A stretch of DNA of 64,000 bases from the NCBI RefSeq assembly GCF_000002985.6, contig NC_003284.9, positions 13,888,001-13,952,000 on the forward strand. Direction: 5' to 3'. Shown one piece after another: positions 35,072 through 46,381 of the stretch. The notes beneath the pieces were generated by a model. It saw only the letters and a list, made by a program, of their open reading frames with translations. It had not been told where the DNA came from and did no database searches. The position numbers and the translations under genes are program-made. The number at the start of each line of letters is the position of its first letter. The stretch's first letter is position 1. The stretch is from Caenorhabditis elegans. Taxonomy: Eukaryota; Nematoda; Chromadorea; Rhabditida; Rhabditidae.

Positions 35072-38000
35072 TTAGTTGCTGGGAGGATCCTTGTCACTGA
35101 AATTATAAAGATGTGATATTTAACTATTTTTCCCGCTTACCTCTGATTGTCTGATTTCGGTGAATCAGCCTGGTTCAGATCATCTTCGGGATGATCTATA
35201 TCGTTGCGACGAGAAGCTTCTCCTTCTGCTTGGCGTGGGAAAGATTGGGCCAGCAAGTCGCTCAATGCGTTGACATTGGCACTGAAAATTATAATTGGTA
35301 CTTTTTTTATTGGAATACTTTGATGTGCTCGGCTCAGATAAAGAATTAATTGGTACGCGTGTATTATAACCAAACTTTTTTTTAATGCAGCGAGTGCCAA
35401 AAAATGCCGAGGCATCGGACTGGATTCCTGTGTGTACCTGGCATCATCTGCTCCTTCGACCGTCGCTGACACTGTTTGATTCTGCACATCCGCCGAGCCT
35501 GAGGCTCTGGCGTTTGAGCTGTTGAGAGCAGCAGACCTGGCATTCAAGTTAATAATGGATTGGAGGAAGTTGATGTTCGCTCCGCGATACTGCATTTGCA
35601 CCATCGTCCGCCAGTAGTCGTAAAGCATCGCCTTTAGTGTTATTGAGAACTTTAGCACTGGAGTCTCACCTAAAATTATTTGAAATCAAAGAATACACAT
35701 TTTTCCACCTACTGGTTGATGTGCCTGAATCATAATTTGGATCAACTCCAGGAAGTAGGTCGTTGTACAATCGCCTTGCAAATTGCTCAAACTCCAGAGT
35801 GTTCAAAAATTCTTCCTCTTGCCTTATCAGATCAGGCAAATGAGGTGCAGGACGTGATGAGCTTTGTTGAACTGGGAACTGTTGATTCCCGGAGCCGTGA
35901 TTCATAGATGAGTTGGAGGGACCTGCTGTGGAACTTGTTTCAACTTGAGCAATTCCATGAGCCATCAAGAAGCTTTCCTGCAGACTGGGCAACTGAGGTG
36001 CAGGGCGTGATGAGCTCTGTCCCATTCGGAACTGTTGATTCCCGGAGCCGTGATTCATAGATGAGTTGGAGGGACCTGCTGTGGAACTTGTTTGAATTTG
36101 AGAGAGTCCATGAGCCATCAAGAAGCTTTCCGGCAGATTGGGCAACTGAGGTGCAGGGCGTGATGAGCTTTGTTGAACTGGGAACTGTTGATTCCCGGAG
36201 CCGTGATTTATGGAGGAATTGGAGGGACCTGCTGGGGACCTTGTTTCAACTTGACCAATTCCATGAGCCATCAGGAAGCTTTCCGGCAGATTGGGCAACT
36301 GAGGTGCAGGGCCTGATGAGCTGTGGTTCATTCGATTCCCGGAGCCGTGATTCATTGCATTGAAAAGACCTGACAGAGAACTCGTTGGAATTTGAGAGTT
36401 TGCATGAGCCATCAGGAAATTTTCCGGAAGAGCAGGCAATTGAGGTGCAGAACCTGATGAGCTCTGTCCCATTTGGAACTGTTGATTCCCGGAGCCGTGA
36501 TTTATAGATGAATTGAATAGACCTGACAGAGAACTCGTTGGAACTTGAGCGTTTGCAGGAGGCATCTGGAAGGTACGATCTCTCGAACGGTTATCCATGT
36601 TCATTGCTCGAGTATCTGCATTTTGATTATTTGGCCACAAACCCATGTGTGGAGGAGCTTGAAAGCCGGCATTTGGAAAACCGTATGGCATATTTGAAGT
36701 CGGATATCTTCGTGCATGAGCCCTCTGAGCAAGTTCATAATCGTACATGTCTACAAGCCTGGGAACTCCGTGAAGCCTGGGAACACCGTTAGACAAAGGT
36801 CTTGGTACGAAATTCATTGGAACGTGGGAATCGCCTTGAGCCATCTGATTACCCATGTTCATTGCTCGAGTATCGGAACTCTGACCATTGACCTCAGGAC
36901 CAATGTCTGGAGCTTGACCGCCCGTATTTTGTAGACCGTTTGCATTATTTGGAGCCGAATGTCCTTGTATTTGAACCAATCGTGAAGATCTATTGTCTGC
37001 CTCTCTTTGGTAATTATATTGCAACCGGAAAATTGGAGCATGTTCTGTTCGTGATTGCGATGACATGGTGGAAGAAGATTCAGAGCGATTTCGATTTCTT
37101 GTATCCTGAATCACTGGCTCTTGGAGGCTCGTATTATTGCTCGTTCTCCCATCTCCAATGCTGCCAAATTGATTTTTGACGCGATGTGTGGCCCGGGATG
37201 ATCTCCGTTGGACAGTCCGGCTTTCGCCTTGAAACGAATTATCAGAAAAACTGTATTCGCGCCACTGATCTACGGATGGTAGATTGATGGAAACGTTACT
37301 CCGGTCACCTGCATACTCATCGCGATCAACACCTGAAACAATTTAGCTTATTAATATATGAAGTGCCAAAGAATAAATGAAGTTGTACTTATGTTTCCGA
37401 TAAATGTTTCATATAAAAAATAAATAGAAATTGGAACCTTATCAATTTGTTATGTTTTGATAACTTATTTTCATTCAATTATTACCCGGTACTTCAGTAA
37501 GAAATAAAGAGAGAAAATTTCATACAACATGAATATATGATTCTCCCGACTGTTGAAGTAATGCACTGTGAACGTAGATAATTTTCTAATCAAAGTTTAG
37601 ATTTGAGGCTCACCTGGAACCTGGTTCTGATGTGAGGGCGCCTGTCCTCCTTGAGACTCGTCTCTCGATTCATATGTCTGTCCACGCCGAGTTGTTGATC
37701 GTGGCGGAAAATTGCTTGCATTCCTGTTGTCCGTTTCCTGTGCAATTGTACCACTTTGGTTAGTTCTACTTTGTGTGGACGCGGATGAATCGGATTGAAC
37801 GGTTGGATCATCGGCAAGAGACGTGTTTCCAGAGAAGCACAGCCAAAAATTCTCCAAATTATTTGAGCCATTGTACATGTCTGTCCAATAAAGTTGCTGC
37901 TGGTTGTGAACTGCACCTGTAACAAACCGGTTTAATAAATATAGTGAATCTAAATTTATTTTTTTTTACCTCCAATACTACGCATGTTGGTCGAAGAAAC

Positions 38001-38108
38001 TGATTCATCACGATTCCCGACTCTCGCTCTTTCTTGGGACTGTTCGCGACGGTGATCTCCGGGTGGTGGGAGATTCTCATCCGATGAAAGATCATCACAA
38101 TTTTCCAT
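35072..38108 (-). CDS. meg-1: MEG-family P-granule protein, probably MEG-1
   Basis: Six exons close in phase: 38108-37970, 37916-37614, 37332-35713, 35669-35438, 35281-35141 and 35096-35072, for 819 residues starting [20 protein letters not shown]. The protein is of low complexity, rich in Ser, Asn, Gln and Pro, with no folded catalytic domain. MEG proteins are intrinsically disordered components of embryonic P granules needed for germline development. Residues in the large exon carry five repeats of about 51 residues, each with NHGSGNQQF and [18 protein letters not shown] words. A conserved block [15 protein letters not shown] precedes the fourth exon, which starts [15 protein letters not shown]. 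The last exon adds only QSDKDPPSN. Recognition as a meg gene rests on recalled neighbourhood (the K02B9 genes beside elt-3) and on composition; which paralogue is meg-1 is inferred from gene order. Confidence 0.75.
35830..36590 (-). repeat. five 51-codon tandem repeats inside the first meg gene
   Basis: GATTCCCGGAGCCGTGATT recurs near 35884, 36037, 36190, 36334 and 36484. Spacings are about 153, 153, 144 and 150 bp, all multiples of three, so the frame is kept. Each protein unit reads roughly [16 protein letters not shown], then [20 protein letters not shown], then [11 protein letters not shown]. The paralogous gene has two comparable units. Confidence 0.9.
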
Positions 38109-38350
38109 TGCCGCGCAACAAATGGAAACCTAAAAATTGAAAAATTGTAGAAAAATGTTAAGAAAAAAGAAAAAAAAGAGATTTCGCAACAACTGCAGAT
38201 GAAACAGAGAGCGGACCACTGTCCACGTGTAATGGAACGAAGACTGAATGGAGTGCCTCGGAAGGAAAAGTGAGAGGGAAGAGACGCAGCAAGTGCGTGA
38301 CGGAACTGTGACGATGGATATGATGAAAACAGTGCACACGCGAATTATTG
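38109..38350 (-). promoter_or_regulatory. duplicated 5' flank of the first meg gene
   Basis: The sequence ACTGCAGATGAAACAGAGAG and the following CGGACCACTGTCCACGTGTA (38193-38232) recur with few changes at about 41724-41763 upstream of the second meg gene. Both copies lie 85-125 bp before the ATG and are GA-rich on the plus strand. They were copied with the gene and probably hold the shared germline promoter or 5' UTR. Confidence 0.6.
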
Positions 38351-39059
38351 ATTTTACCATTGTAAACTGGAACAGATAAAAATGGAACGGTTCTTATTTA
38401 TGCATGATTTTTTTCTTTGAATTTGAAAACCTAAGTTAGCTGTGAAAGGGCGAATGTGATCGTTTGAAATTTCTCAGAAACCTTATGAAATTCTGGCGTT
38501 TGAGAGTTTAAAGTATGCAGAAATTAGAGTTGTAGGGATTTCAAGAAAAAATTGCATAGTTCAGAGTTTCTCAAAATAAAATTCTCTGAAGTCTTATTGG
38601 TGTGCAATTTTCTGCTGTTGAACTATTTAAAACAGTGCTGGCCAATACTCGCTTTCAATTTTTCGGCGACTATTTAGACTTTTCCAATAAGTATGCTCCA
38701 AAAGCTATACGTTTCAGCAAGAAACTTTTAACTAAAAAAGTGATCCACACGTTTTTATCTACTTAACCTAGTTAAATACGAGCATTCGTTGATCAAATGA
38801 GGTCTTAGGTTGATCACTTGAAAAATATAAAAATGCACCGAATCAAGCCACATCATAATTGAACTTTACAAGTTTGTCCTACCATTAAACCTGAACTCGT
38901 TTTCTCAATATCTTCATCATGTGAAAAACGGTATGACTTTTAAAATAAACCAAAATAATTCAATGGGTATTTGTTTTTGAAAGATATATGTTTGGATTAG
39001 TAATTTCCAGTTTTTACAACAAATTTCAAACATTTAGAACAAAATATTTTTATCGAAAT
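38351..39059. other. spacer between the meg genes
   Basis: AT-rich sequence upstream of the first meg gene and downstream of the second. A CAGTGCTGGCCAA word at 38634 resembles a Tc1 end by chance. No gene is seen. Confidence 0.4.
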
Positions 39060-39468
39060 AAACAACAATAGTCGGTGAAATTGTACTGGACAGTGACTGG
39101 AAAACCGGTAAGACTGAAACTGAGCACTATGAGATACAAGTACAATACAAGATGGTTGAAGAAAATCACAGGAAAAAGAATTTCTAATCGTGAAATTGGT
39201 TAGTGTGGTAGAAATAGAGAGTGTTATGGTACAAAATTGGGTAATAAGATTGATGTTGGCAGGCGAGCCAAAAGTCAAAATTAGTTGCTGGGAGGTTTCT
39301 ACTATGAGATACAAATACAGCACAAGATGGGTTGATGGTTGATGAAAATCACAGGAAAATATAATTTGTAATTGTGAAATTGGTTAGTATGGTAAAAATA
39401 GAATTGTTATGGTACAAAATGGCAGCACAGTAAGTGTGTTCTTGTAGGCGAACCAATTGTCCAACGTC
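39060..39468 (-). repeat. tandem duplication in the 3' flank of the second meg gene
   Basis: GAGATACAAGTACAATACAA at 39130 and GAGATACAAATACAGCACAA at 39305 mark two units about 175 bp apart. They match the pair downstream of the first meg gene. Between them, AAAATTAGTTGCTGGGAGG (about 39278-39296) is a near copy of the last-exon region of the other gene, now unused here. Confidence 0.8.
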
Positions 39469-41613
39469 TCATTCATTGCTTGGCAATTCCTTGTCACTGA
39501 AAAAAAAATTGCTTGTTATTTATATAAGTTCACAAGTCTCACCTTTGCTTGTCCGATTCTTGTGGCTCAGCTTGTTTCAAATCACTTTCAGAATGAACAT
39601 TCTTGGTGCAATCAGGAGCTTCGTCATCTTGTTGGTGGAGGAAGGATTGAGACATGTAGCCTTTCACAGAGCTGGCAATATCACTGAAAAGAAATAATAG
39701 TACATCGGAATTCGTTTATTATGGTTAACATACCTTGAAGTGCTTGGCTCAGGCGAAAAGTTGATCTTTTCATCAAGCATACGAACAAAATTATCCATGT
39801 CCATTGTGCTTCGCTTTTTGATGCCACTGTATCTAATCATCTTCTCAAAGGATGGTGTTTTGGGCTTAGTTGAAGCTGCTGGAACTGGCCCGGCATGACT
39901 TTGTGAAGAATCCAAATTCTCATCAAGTGTCTCCAAGGTATTATCAAGACTGGCAGCGGGACGAATGTACATGGATCGGCTTTTGGATGGCTGTGAAGTC
40001 GAAGCATCCTCTCTGAAAAAAGTAGGATAGAAAACAAACAACAGGCAGAGTATGCACCTGGCAACATCCGAAACCTCAGCCGCAGTTGGAAGAGTTTGAT
40101 TGAGAACATCCGATGAGTTTGAGGCTTTGGCAACTGAACTGTTGAGAGCAGCAAACTTGGCGTTGAAATCAATAATCCACTGAATAATGTTGATGTTGGC
40201 TCCACGATTCTGCATTTGCATCGTCTTCCGCCAGTAGTCGTAGAGCATCGGCTTCAGTGTTTTTGCCAGCTTCAGCAACTGATGCTTGGGAGCGTCACCT
40301 AAAATGATTTTAAATCACATAAACACACAAATTCCACTTACTGAAAGTGTCTGCAGCACCATTTGGAAGGATTCCCGGAAGCAAGTAGTTGTACAATTGT
40401 CTTCCAAATTGTTCAAAATCTGGAGTCTCCAAGAAAGCTTCCTCTTCCTTTGTCAGAGTTGGCAAATGGGGTGCAGGGCGTGATGGGCGTTGATCCACGT
40501 GGTTGTATTGGTTCCTCGAGCTGTGATTCATAGAAGTGTTGGAGTGAGCTGGTCTGGAACTCATTGTAACTTGAGAGCTCCCTTGCGCCATCTGGAAGCT
40601 TTCCGACAGATTAGGCAACTGAGGTGCAGGGCCTGATGAGCTTTGATTCATTTGGAACTGTTGATTCCCGGAGCCGTGATTCATGGATAAATTAAATAGA
40701 CCTGGCAGAGAACTCATTGGAACTTGAGCGTTTGTATGTGGCATCTGGAAGGTATGATCTCTTAAACGGTTATTCATATTCATCGCTTGAGGATCTGCAT
40801 TTTGAGTATTCGGCCGATGAGCTATTTGTGGAGCTGGAAAACCGGCATTTTGAAGACCGTAAGCTATATTTGGAGCCGGATATCCTCGTCCTTGAGCCAT
40901 TTGTGAAGACTGATTGTATTGGTCGAGGAGTGCCTGATTGTATTGGTCAAGGAGTGTTGGTGCTAATGACTGGTTCAGTGCAGAATAGCTTTGGTTGTGT
41001 CCCATGGCAGTAGGTGCTCTCTGCTCCAAGAAATTGCCGTTCGCGACATCAGCGGCCAGTCTTATCCCGGTTCCAACAGCGTTTTGTCCAGTGGATCCCA
41101 AACCAGTGTAAATTCCAGTGTGATCGGAAAGAACTCGATGATCTTGGTCTCCTCCTCGCAAGTTGCCAAAAACGCTAAACGAAGTGTTCAGGTTATTTCC
41201 AACTGCTGAACCATTCAGGAAACTCGCATTCCTATTGTCCCTTTCCTGCACAATTGTATCAAAATGGTTAACTCTTTGTTGTGCCAACGCAGAGAAATTG
41301 GAGAGAACATTTGGATCATCGGCAAGAGACGTGTTTCCAGAGAAGCACACCCAAGAATTCTCAACATTATTTGAGCCATTGAGCATGTTTGTCCAATGAC
41401 GTTGCTGCTGGTTTTGAGCTGAGCCTGAAAAAAAACCAGTTTAATAAATCTATTGAATTTTAATTTTTTTTTACCTCCAATACTACGCATGTTGCCCGAA
41501 GAAAACGGTCCGTGATGATTCCCGATTCTCATTCCTTCTTGGGACTGCTCACGTCGGTGATATCCTTGCGGTGGGAAATTCCCATTTGAAGAAAAATGAC
41601 CACGATTATCCAT
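39469..41613 (-). CDS. meg-2: MEG-family P-granule protein, probably MEG-2
   Basis: Six exons close in phase: 41613-41475, 41424-40342, 40298-40058, 40012-39734, 39683-39543 and 39496-39469, for 636 residues starting [20 protein letters not shown]. It is a disordered, Ser/Asn/Gln-rich paralogue of the neighbouring gene: exon 1 (139 nt) and exon 5 (141 nt) have the same lengths, and [18 protein letters not shown] and [16 protein letters not shown] align. Differences: the second exon is undivided where the paralogue has an intron; there are only about two of the 51-residue units; and a 279-nt exon 4 ([15 protein letters not shown] to SPEPSTS) has no intact counterpart. The last exon adds [10 protein letters not shown]. 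Expected role: P-granule function in the early embryo, partly redundant with the paralogue. The symbol rests on recalled gene order. Confidence 0.75.
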
Positions 41614-41639
41614 CGCCGCTCAAGAAATCAATCTCTAAA

Positions 41640-41880
41640 AATGGAATTATTGTGGAAAAATTACAAGAATTTGGCTAAAAACAAAAAAAAAATTCAACAG
41701 AAAATAAAAGATTTCGCAATAACTGCAGATGAAAAAGAGAGCGGACCACTGTCCACCAGTAATGGTACGAAGACTGAATGAAATGATATGAAATGAGAGA
41801 AGAGAGGGAAGAGACGCGCAGCATGACGAAACGTGGCGGCGCGCAGACAAAACAATACAAAAAAGAGCGGGCAGGTGTAG
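41640..41880 (-). promoter_or_regulatory. duplicated 5' flank of the second meg gene
   Basis: Partner of the block at 38109-38350: ACTGCAGATGAAAAAGAGAG and CGGACCACTGTCCACCAGTA begin at 41724. It is GA-rich on the plus strand and GC-rich towards 41820-41850. The duplication shows that the promoter was copied along with the gene. Confidence 0.6.
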
Positions 41881-42792
41881 GTCAAAACAAATTTTGTGTG
41901 GATCTACTATTTTGCTCTTTAAGAATCACGCTAGAAATACGCAAATAAAACTTTGAATTTGGACAATAAATGAGAAAAAAAGTACTATAAAAATTTTTGT
42001 CCATTCTCGTAAATTAATAGATAAATCGGGAAGCACCTTTGCACGAAAGACTGATAAAGATAAAGAATAAAAAAGCAAACAATTATTTTTATATTTTGAT
42101 TAAAACTAAAAAAAAACCTTTTAATGATTTTTGTCTAAAAGTCAGAAAACTTATCAATGCCGAATAAATTTGGTTGGGCCACTGCAGTCTAAAAACAATC
42201 CTCATTTTTGATAATTTTTGTAAGTTTTTATAATTTCAATACATGTTCGTTATAGCTACCCGCCTTTAACTTTTTATATAACACATAATTTTTTAAAAGT
42301 TATTTCACTACAAATTCACGTTTATCACACAAAAAAGATCAGAGTTTGGTAACAATATATTTAAAAACATTTGTTTCAAAATCGATGGTATGAAGCAAAC
42401 GTATCAGTATTCAAAATAGTCATGTACATAAATTAAAATTTCTGGCTTTTTCAGAAGATTGGTTGAATGTAACCAAGCTACACATTATCCCTAGAACGTC
42501 GTCTTGATTCTGAAAAAAATCCCAATCATAAATTTCGGGAGTATATGAATTCTTATGATTTTATTTATGCTTTGTTCAAATGTATATCTAAGATCAATCA
42601 TTTTTCGCTACTAAATCATGAATTGCAAGTTTTCAAAGTTATTCAGAAATGTGATTCTTTTTTATTTAATTTTGTTTATACTTTTCTAGCATCAGCACTC
42701 TTCTCAACAATAATTGATGTACTCTTAATGACAGAATTCTCCTGTCATAGTATTTGTTTCTCTCCGTGATTATCACCCGTGCTTCATTTTTC
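41881..42792. other. spacer between the second meg gene and the plus-strand membrane gene
   Basis: AT-rich DNA. A plus-strand ORF of 74 codons at 42545-42769 is hydrophobic but has no start context or domain. A TTTTTCAG acceptor at about 42787-42794 probably begins the trans-spliced 5' UTR of the next gene. Confidence 0.4.
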
Positions 42793-42897
42793 AGTTGCTC
42801 CTAGCAACTCATACTATCCCAAGGGAACTGAAAAAAGCGGGGCACTGCCGAGCTTCACATCTATGGTAGCGCTGATTTCCTCATTCCATTGCCCAAA

Positions 42898-44033
42898 ATG
42901 ATGTTGGCTATATGCTTCGGTATATTAATCTCATTCATGGATACTTTTGGGTTCATCGCTACCTTATTGTACCTTATGGTTGCAATCAAGTGTAACGGAA
43001 TCTTCTATGTTCCACATCTCGTGAGATACTTTTTTCTCATCAATGTAAGTCAATTTCGTCTGATTCCTCAAACAGTAATAAACATAGTTTAGACCCTGAT
43101 CATCACAATCAATTCGGTAGTTCTTTCAAAATTTGGTATCATCTGTGGCAATTTTGAATGGTTTGAGGAAGTTGTGTTTGCTCCAAACTTCCACTCATCA
43201 GCTCTTAACATTCTCCTCCGCGTCTCCAACTTCCTTTTCCATGCGATTTCAACTCTTCAAATCATCGTCATATCGTTCATGATCTTCATGCGATTGAAAG
43301 CTAAATACGATCGTGTTCCTGTGAGTAGTGCTGTTGGTCAAAACTTGATTGACGTGTCATCAAAAAAAAACACCATATTTTAACCAATTACAGGTAGTTT
43401 CCGACTACCGAATCCTGCAGATAATGGTTGTATTTTCAGTTGCGTCTGCATCTCCACTACTTTTTTCACCAGTGGAGTTCGAGCTTGTTTGGGACCAATT
43501 CTACTTTGTCACCAGTAAAACTGTGAGATACATTAACACGATTTATATGTATTCTCTTGAGTAAAACTTTTCAGCCGATCTCCGTGATTCCTCCTATCAT
43601 CATCTGCACCCTGTTCTTCAATCTGATTTTGCAAATTTTAATAACTGACAGTCTCATCTTTTCAGAAACACCTTGGTTTGTTTGTGGCGTCGGTGTCTTT
43701 GTTGTCAACATGGTAGGTCAACATGCACCATATTCCGTGTCAGAAAGTATGATTATAGGCCCTTCTAGAACTAGACCACTATCTCGACATAAGCCTAGTT
43801 GCCGATTTTGAGTTCGTTGTTTTCCCGTTGACCACTGCCTGCTTCTCTTTTTGTGTGCCGGCAAGTAGAATCATCCCATTCAAAGAGGTAAGAGAGAATT
43901 GAAAAAATAAATAAGAAAAATAGTATGTTGGTTGTTTCAGAGCCGCTCCGAAATGTGGAAACTTCTCTGGGGCTACGGACAAGAAACCGCCAAAGTACAT
44001 CCAACTGTGGAATCAATTGAAATGAAGTTTTAA
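42898..44033 (+). CDS. multi-pass membrane protein, probable serpentine receptor
   Basis: Six exons close in phase 0: 42898-43044, 43093-43320, 43394-43522, 43575-43712, 43813-43887 and 43941-44033, for 269 residues. At least six hydrophobic segments are visible, including LAICFGILISFMDTFGFIAT at the start, IIVISFMIFMRLKAKYD, VIPPIIICTLFFNLILQIL and a last one ending in VPASRIIPFKE. A polar tail ends in VESIEMKF. Most worm proteins of this build are chemoreceptor GPCRs, but I see no class-defining motif, and at 269 residues it is short for one. The fifth exon uses an unusual TTTTGAG acceptor; the nearby CCTAG site breaks the frame. Methionine 2 (42901) is an equal start candidate. It is possibly the gene I recall as K02B9.3. 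Confidence 0.75.
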
Positions 44034-46180
44034 ACCTGCACTCAATAAGATCATCACCAATCTCTAATTCCCAATTTTCTTGTGATCCAGTATTATTTTA
44101 GCCAAGGGATTTCATAAAATCTTTTTCTAAGTTTTATTTCAGATTTTATGCAGTTTGGGGATATTGCTGTCCCAAATTAGCATATTGTGGTTAAAACTGA
44201 AATTATTCGACTGCACGTTAGCTCCATAGTTCAATTGGTCAAAATCCAAACTGATCAACTTATTGAGTCATTAAATCATATTTATTTTTGTCTTTTTAGG
44301 TCATGTTGTCAATTAATTATCAGATGACTAGTAATCAAAATTTTTAACCATTGATGATTAATATAAATAGTGATACATCAATCTTTTTGAATTTGGTTTA
44401 AAAATAGAGTACTCTGCGATTGTGAAATCAGAAGATGACTTGAACATACTACTACCTTTCGTGGATAAGAATTAAAACGAAAATTAGGGTTACAATAGTG
44501 GGTTGAAATAGATAAAAGTTTGCAAAAGCTCAACGGAAACCCCTAGGCGTCTAAAATGAGAGCTACTCAACTAACTGATTCAAAAACAAATACGTGTTGT
44601 TTTTGTACATACTAACGCTTTTATAATTTTAAAATAGTTTTAAAGCATTTTTCAATGAAACACTGTTGTTTTGTGGAAATTTTTTGAATGAAATTTAGTT
44701 TAAAAAAAAAGGAAAATGTGCAGAAATTGCCAAATATCATTTATGTAGTAAAACATATTGAAAGTTTTTTGAAGTGAGTTTATTAACTGTCAAAAAGGCA
44801 ATTATTCAGTTTTTGCTATACATAATTTTTGAACAAATAATTTTTATTAACGATTCTTTCAGAGCCACTGTACTCTATAAAGAATTTCGGTTTTTTTTTT
44901 CAATTTGAAAATTGCTTACTGCTTCGATAAATTTTGGAAAAACCGGTATCATGTTTTAAAAAACTAAAATAAATTTCAGAACCGTTAAATGCTCCAATAA
45001 AGTTTCCAGAAACTAATTTGAAACATAAATAGTTTTTTTTTAATTTATATTTCTCAAAATATCCTCAATGAATGCTCGAAGATATATTTAAATTCGCTAT
45101 CCCAAACTTACCATAGAATCGAATATTTATCCGAATAATCAAACAGCCAGATTCACACTTTTATTTCATCAAATTCCCATTTCCTCGGTTACCGCCCAGA
45201 CATTTTTTTTGTTCATCCGGTATTATTTGAACTCATCTATTGAAATAAATTATTCAAAATTCACTTCTCTTTATATGATTTTGATTGGTGAACCCTTTTC
45301 CTTAAAATTCGATTAAGTTGAGTTACTAATTTTAAAACCACCAGTAAGTTTTTTTTTTAAATTAGTTTTAAAATTTTGATTTTAGAATTAACAATATTTT
45401 AAGTTTTAAAATGCATATAACAATGTCGGTTAATCATTTTCGAACAGCTTATACTAGTAGATTTGATATTTTGATAAATTCAGTTGAAAAAAAAAAGATA
45501 AGGTTCGAGTCATTGTGGCTACCAAGTGATTAGCAACTGCCACATTTGATTAAACCAACTGACATCTTTTCTTTTTTTTCGGGCGCTGAAGCAGAGAACA
45601 ACTACGGAGAACAGTGTTCATAAGATCAAATGTCGGTTCAAAAATATTTAATTAAACGGAAATACTTGATGTTAAAATGTTTGGGCTAATTGTATCAAAA
45701 CACAAAATTTTAAGGTTTAGAAAATTCTTTATTTGGTTTTGATTAAGTTAAACCTAATATTTTTCTCAAACTTCAAGCAGTTACTGCAAAAAAAAAACAC
45801 AAAAACACAATTGAATTCAAAAAAATGTAAAGAAAAATAACAGAACTTACAAGTTAGTGCTGCATTTTTAAGCGAAAAACGTTCCGAATTCTAACTGAAG
45901 TAATGAGAATTATTTCATATAGGCATGTATTTCTAACGATCAAATAATTTGGAAAATGAATGATATTTCCTAGAAAAAATTAAAAGTGTGGGAAAAAATA
46001 TTTTTAAAAAAATAAATGTAATATTTTCTGATAGTGAGGTATTTTATGAATTCTAACCTTTGAAATAGGATTTTAAAAATGTTTTTATTATTCCATAATA
46101 TTTCATATGTAGAGACAAAATCTGAGAAATAAAATTTTAAAATTAAAATTTTAATGTAATCCTGCTAGAACATATAGTTT
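44034..46180. other. upstream intergenic region of elt-3
   Basis: About 2.1 kb of AT-rich DNA with no ORF or repeat I can support. It presumably holds distal control elements of elt-3. A GC-richer patch with TTTTTTCGGGCGCTGAAGCA occurs at about 45574-45593. Confidence 0.4.
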
Positions 46181-46364
46181 TATATATAGTTCGCGACTTC
46201 AGTTTCTAGACTTGCACTCAAAAAAGAAATAAATTGTCTTCCATCTTCCATCCACAATAATTGAAAGCAAAAACGAAGCACAAACTCACAAATACACACA
46301 CTTTTTTCTCGGATCAAGATTTTCCTAGCAGAAAATCCATCGTCGTTTTCGCTTATTATTACAG
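46181..46364 (+). promoter_or_regulatory. elt-3 proximal promoter and leader: TATA box and spliced-leader acceptor
   Basis: TATATATAG at 46181-46189 is a plausible TATA box about 200 bp before the ATG. TATTATTACAG ending at 46364 is a good trans-splice acceptor, leaving a 17-nt leader before the ATG at 46382. The pyrimidine-rich stretch CTTTTTTCTCGG lies between them. Confidence 0.45.
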
Positions 46365-46381
46365 ACCAGGAAGACAGTAAA

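Noticed and set aside
38634-38650. CAGTGCTGGCCAA, like a Tc1 terminus
   Set aside because: Match stops after about 13 bp, no flanking TA and no partner end.
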